Assembly (NCBI GenBank): GCA_030601615.1 | Contig: JAUVTH010000054.1 | Location: forward strand, 1 to 8,809 | Reading direction: 5' to 3' | DNA: 8,809 nt | Origin: Gemmatimonadota bacterium | Lineage (GTDB): Bacteria > Gemmatimonadota > Gemmatimonadetes > Palauibacterales > Palauibacteraceae | Shown: in pieces, positions 7,801 through 8,809 of the stretch | Layout: each line of letters starts with the position of its first letter | How positions within the stretch are numbered: position 1 is the first letter of the stretch | Notes under the pieces: generated by a model | Databases searched by the model: none | What the model saw: the letters and a program-made list of their open reading frames with translations, nothing else | Told to the model about the DNA's origin: nothing | Made by a program: the position numbers and the translations under genes

Positions 7801-8090
7801 ACCTGGCGAGTGCCGCTGTATTCGGCGGAAAAGGCGATCAGGGTTCCGTCCGGGGAGAACTTGGGAAACACTTCCATCCCCTCGTGCGACGTCAGCCGCC
7901 GCGCCAGCCCACCGGACGTGTCCGAGATCCATATATCGCCGGCATACACGAAAGCGACTCGGTCGCCGTGGATATCAGGAAAACGCAGGAGGCGCGTCAG
8001 ATCGCTCGAGGCGGTCTCCTGCCCGGGTGACAGAGTCGGCTGGGAGAAAAGGCACGCCAGGAAAAGCAGAATGATCGGTCGGAATCGCAT
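4806..8090 (-). CDS. Exported tricorn-type serine peptidase (S41 family)
   Basis: 1094 residues, about the length of Thermoplasma tricorn. The signal peptide (RFRPIILLFLACLFSQPTLSPGQ) points to export, unlike the cytosolic archaeal enzyme. Residues 30-680 form beta-propellers with TolB/PD40 motifs: FSPDG at 78, LSPDG at 178, WSPDG at 370, WSPDS at 416 and 458, FDPDG at 503, SRDGKK at 649. An acidic Glu/Asn/Gly linker lies at 554-578. The C1 domain (about 690-760) ends in GELNAGHLYV with catalytic His754. A PDZ-like domain follows (about 765-860). The C2 S41 domain has DDRYNGGG at 923-930, LAASGGDALP with nucleophile Ser977, and WVVEGLGVGPD with Glu1035. These match His746, Ser965 and Glu1023 of tricorn, but the position of its Ser745 is Gly753 here. 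All three main catalytic residues are present, so it is probably active, cutting peptides in the periplasm or outside. The start has GGAG 5 nt upstream, and the gene lies 19 nt after the membrane protein gene. Confidence 0.92.
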   Translation of the reverse strand: MRFRPIILLFLACLFSQPTLSPGQETASSDLTRLLRFPDIHGDRVAFVYAGDIWISDTSGGLARRLTSHEGMEVFPKFSPDGTLIAFSAEYSGTRQVHVIPVEGGTPRQLTYYNDVGPMPPRGGFDNRILGWTPDGENVVFRANRLPWGVRLGRPYQVSVNGGMETPLAIPEIGGGDLSPDGSLVAFTPMEREFRTWKRYRGGRAQDVWIYDLATNTAEQITDDPATDNQPVWLDDTIYFTSDRDWKLNLYAYDPATGDTEQVTSHEEFDVLWPSGGPGGVVYENGGYIYRFDPASGASSRLPIRVAGDLPFTSPFVRDVSGNIESAEISPSGARALFSARGEIWTVPAENGRVRNLTRTQGVREMSPAWSPDGRWVAYLSDATGEYELYVRSRDGSGEERRVTTDGDVWRFAPVWSPDSEKLAFGDKNQRLRYVEVESGRIVDVDRSETNDIASYTWSPDSRWIAYTKTGETRMRVIWVYSLATAEARALTDPMVTSYAPAFDPDGRYVYFLSNRDMNLTFSGWEFAYVYTGPTRLYVGTVHPDIERPFQPKSDDEEPDAAGEEENGEEENGDEGDVPFRFQVAGFESRVVAVPGPSGSYSGAEATSEGPLYLYSATGANGSPDLKRYLLEDEKEETILEGVGFFNVSRDGKKVLYSEHGRWGMAEVAPNQKTGEDMLELEGMEVLVDPIAEWAQIYRDAWRIMRDWFYDPGMHGLDWSALGARYEQLVPHVAHRGDLDYILGELGGELNAGHLYVNWGDIPVVERHDGGLIGAELTADESGRYRITKIFPGENWHPAFRSPLTEPGVDVNEGDYLLAIDGHELTTAENPYRWLQNKAGRPVTLTVSDRPSMEGARNARVRPIARETNLRYLDWVQDRRRRVAEASGGRIGYIHLPNTAVEGNRELFKNFYPRTDFDALIIDDRYNGGGFIPDRMIELLDRPVLAYWARRGIEPMRTPGFVHDGPKAMLINGLAASGGDALPYFFRERGLGPLIGTRTWGGLIGLSGNPGLADGGSVSVPRFRFYDTAGQWVVEGLGVGPDIEVVDRPDDVAAGRDPSLERAIEVLLEQLRAYPPSSVEQPAAFVDPNGGDGQ
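4817..4823 (-). promoter_or_regulatory. Strong ribosome binding site for the GTG-started lipoprotein gene
   Basis: GGAGGAG on the minus strand lies inside the last codons of the peptidase gene and 7 nt before the GTG at 4809. It fixes this non-ATG start and supports translational coupling through the GTGA overlap. Confidence 0.8.
6372..6404. repeat. 15-bp tandem repeat encoding the acidic linker of the peptidase
   Basis: The unit GCCGTTCTCTTCCTC is repeated perfectly twice (6372-6386, 6387-6401) plus 3 bases. In the peptidase it encodes EENGE-type repeats (about residues 564-573) in an acidic, surely flexible linker within the propeller region. In-frame slippage of 15 bp would change linker length without breaking the gene. 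Confidence 0.85.
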
Positions 8091-8109
8091 CGGAACTCCG
8101 TATCGTGGT

Positions 8110-8622
8110 TCAGTCGTCGGCGTCGGGATCCATCGGGCGGATGAACAACATGCGAGCGAATTGTACGGCGCTTTGAAACAGCGGCCACAGGAGGCCGAGC
8201 AGGAAGATCTCCGGCTCGGGGCCGAACACTCCCAGAGCGTGAGTGATCCCGAGACTGGCTACGACGAGGTAGCCGGCCAGGAGCCCCCATACAACAGGCG
8301 CATGGAACATCTCGGGGATCCGGCGCCGGAAATGAATGGTGGGGCGGACTTGGCTGGCCGGAAAGTAGAGGCAGAAGGCGGCCAGGATGCCGCTCCCGAT
8401 CCGGAAGGCGCCGGGCAGTTCGCTGGAGTGCAGACCCATCACCACGAGGGCTATGAACGAAGTGGCCATCGACGGAACCAGGAGGAGAGTCAGCCGATAG
8501 CGCTCCAGCGGAGTGAGCCGCTTCTCATAAGTGCGGCTCAGCACCACCACGATCCCCGAGAAACCGGCCAGGCCGATGGCGACCTCGGCAATGGTGGCTA
8601 ACGCTTCGGTCAGGTCGCCCAT
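8110..8622 (-). CDS. Small multi-pass membrane protein of unknown function
   Basis: 170 residues from the ATG at 8622. Four or five hydrophobic segments are visible: about 8-28 (ATIAEVAIGLAGFSGIVVVL), 44-64, 72-90, 108-130 and 136-155. They are separated by short basic loops (TYEKR, HFRRR), and the C-terminus is acidic (MDPDADD). The first segment carries a Glu in the pattern AEVAIGLAGFSG, a pattern I associate with short uncharacterised bacterial membrane proteins; no function is assigned. GGAGG lies 6 nt before the ATG, and a GTG directly in front (8623-8625) is an alternative start with poorer spacing. The gene is 19 nt upstream of the exported peptidase and 3 nt after a probable upstream stop, so it is likely co-transcribed. 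It could serve the same envelope process, but the sequence does not show how. Confidence 0.8.
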   Translation of the reverse strand: MGDLTEALATIAEVAIGLAGFSGIVVVLSRTYEKRLTPLERYRLTLLLVPSMATSFIALVVMGLHSSELPGAFRIGSGILAAFCLYFPASQVRPTIHFRRRIPEMFHAPVVWGLLAGYLVVASLGITHALGVFGPEPEIFLLGLLWPLFQSAVQFARMLFIRPMDPDADD

Positions 8623-8625
8623 CAC

Positions 8626-8808
8626 CTACCTCCCGGCCCGGATGCTGTCGAACTCGAACATGCCTCCAAAGATCGGGACCGCCGGCAGTTGTGGGAAGGG
8701 CCCGCGAGAGTCCCGAGAAACATCGAGTCGCCCGGTGGCGTAGGAATGCTGGACAGCGGAGTGCCTCCGAGGGACGCACGACCCGGTACTGCAAGGGAGG
8801 ACGGAATG
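8626..8808 (-). CDS. Probable 3' end of an upstream gene, cut by the window edge
   Basis: One minus-strand frame is open from the window edge to a TAG at 8626-8628, giving 60 codons that end in LPAVPIFGGMFEFDSIRAGR. About three quarters of its codons end in G or C, more than in the other two frames here, which fits coding use in this genome. The stop lies 3 nt before the ATG of the membrane protein gene, as expected in a tight operon. The peptide is too short for me to recognise a family, and its beginning lies outside the window. A chance open frame cannot be excluded in GC-rich DNA. Confidence 0.45.
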   Translation of the reverse strand, partial: HSVLPCSTGSCVPRRHSAVQHSYATGRLDVSRDSRGPFPQLPAVPIFGGMFEFDSIRAGR

Positions 8809-8809
8809 T

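Noticed and set aside
8525..8794. Minus-strand open frame overlapping the start of the membrane protein gene
   Set aside because: Composition is Arg-rich and shadow-like, the start would be TTG, and it runs out of frame across the well-supported membrane protein gene.

Overview
All recognisable genes lie on the minus strand, so the window reads right to left. The DNA is GC-rich with G/C-rich third codon positions. It carries exported and lipid-anchored enzymes of the kind common in free-living Gram-negative heterotrophs. A signal-peptide-bearing tricorn-like peptidase, a SnoaL-like exported protein and a long PlsC-type acyltransferase together would suit Gemmatimonadota, Acidobacteriota or a relative. 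This placement is a guess from gene style and not a phylogenetic result.

Layout from right to left: (1) 8626-8808, probably the last 60 codons of an upstream gene cut by the window edge. (2) 8110-8622, a small multi-pass membrane protein with a strong ribosome binding site. (3) 4806-8090, an exported tricorn-type serine peptidase with N-terminal beta-propellers, then C1, PDZ and S41 catalytic domains. (4) 2365-4809, a lipoprotein with a glycoside-hydrolase-like TIM barrel, whose GTG start overlaps the peptidase stop by 4 nt. These four are packed so tightly (gaps of 3 and 19 nt, then a 4-nt overlap) that they are very likely one operon. The most natural reading is a cell-envelope module with a secreted peptidase and a surface-anchored candidate carbohydrate-active enzyme. 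(5) 1932-2364 is non-coding. It holds a 23-bp tandem repeat at the operon end, an AT-rich island with short direct repeats, a strong hairpin that could end the operon transcript, and a weak promoter candidate for the next gene. (6) 600-1931 encodes a PlsC-family acyltransferase with a long C-terminal membrane extension. (7) 516-599 holds a perfect -35 hexamer inside an inverted repeat, upstream of (8) 69-515, a small exported SnoaL/DUF4440-like protein. Positions 1-68 hold nothing strong.

No rRNA, tRNA, CRISPR array, intact insertion sequence or recognisable defence system was found. The points most worth a second look are the coupled peptidase/glycosidase pair, the atypical insertion inside the glycosidase barrel, the AT-rich repeat island, and the dyad over the promoter of the small exported protein.
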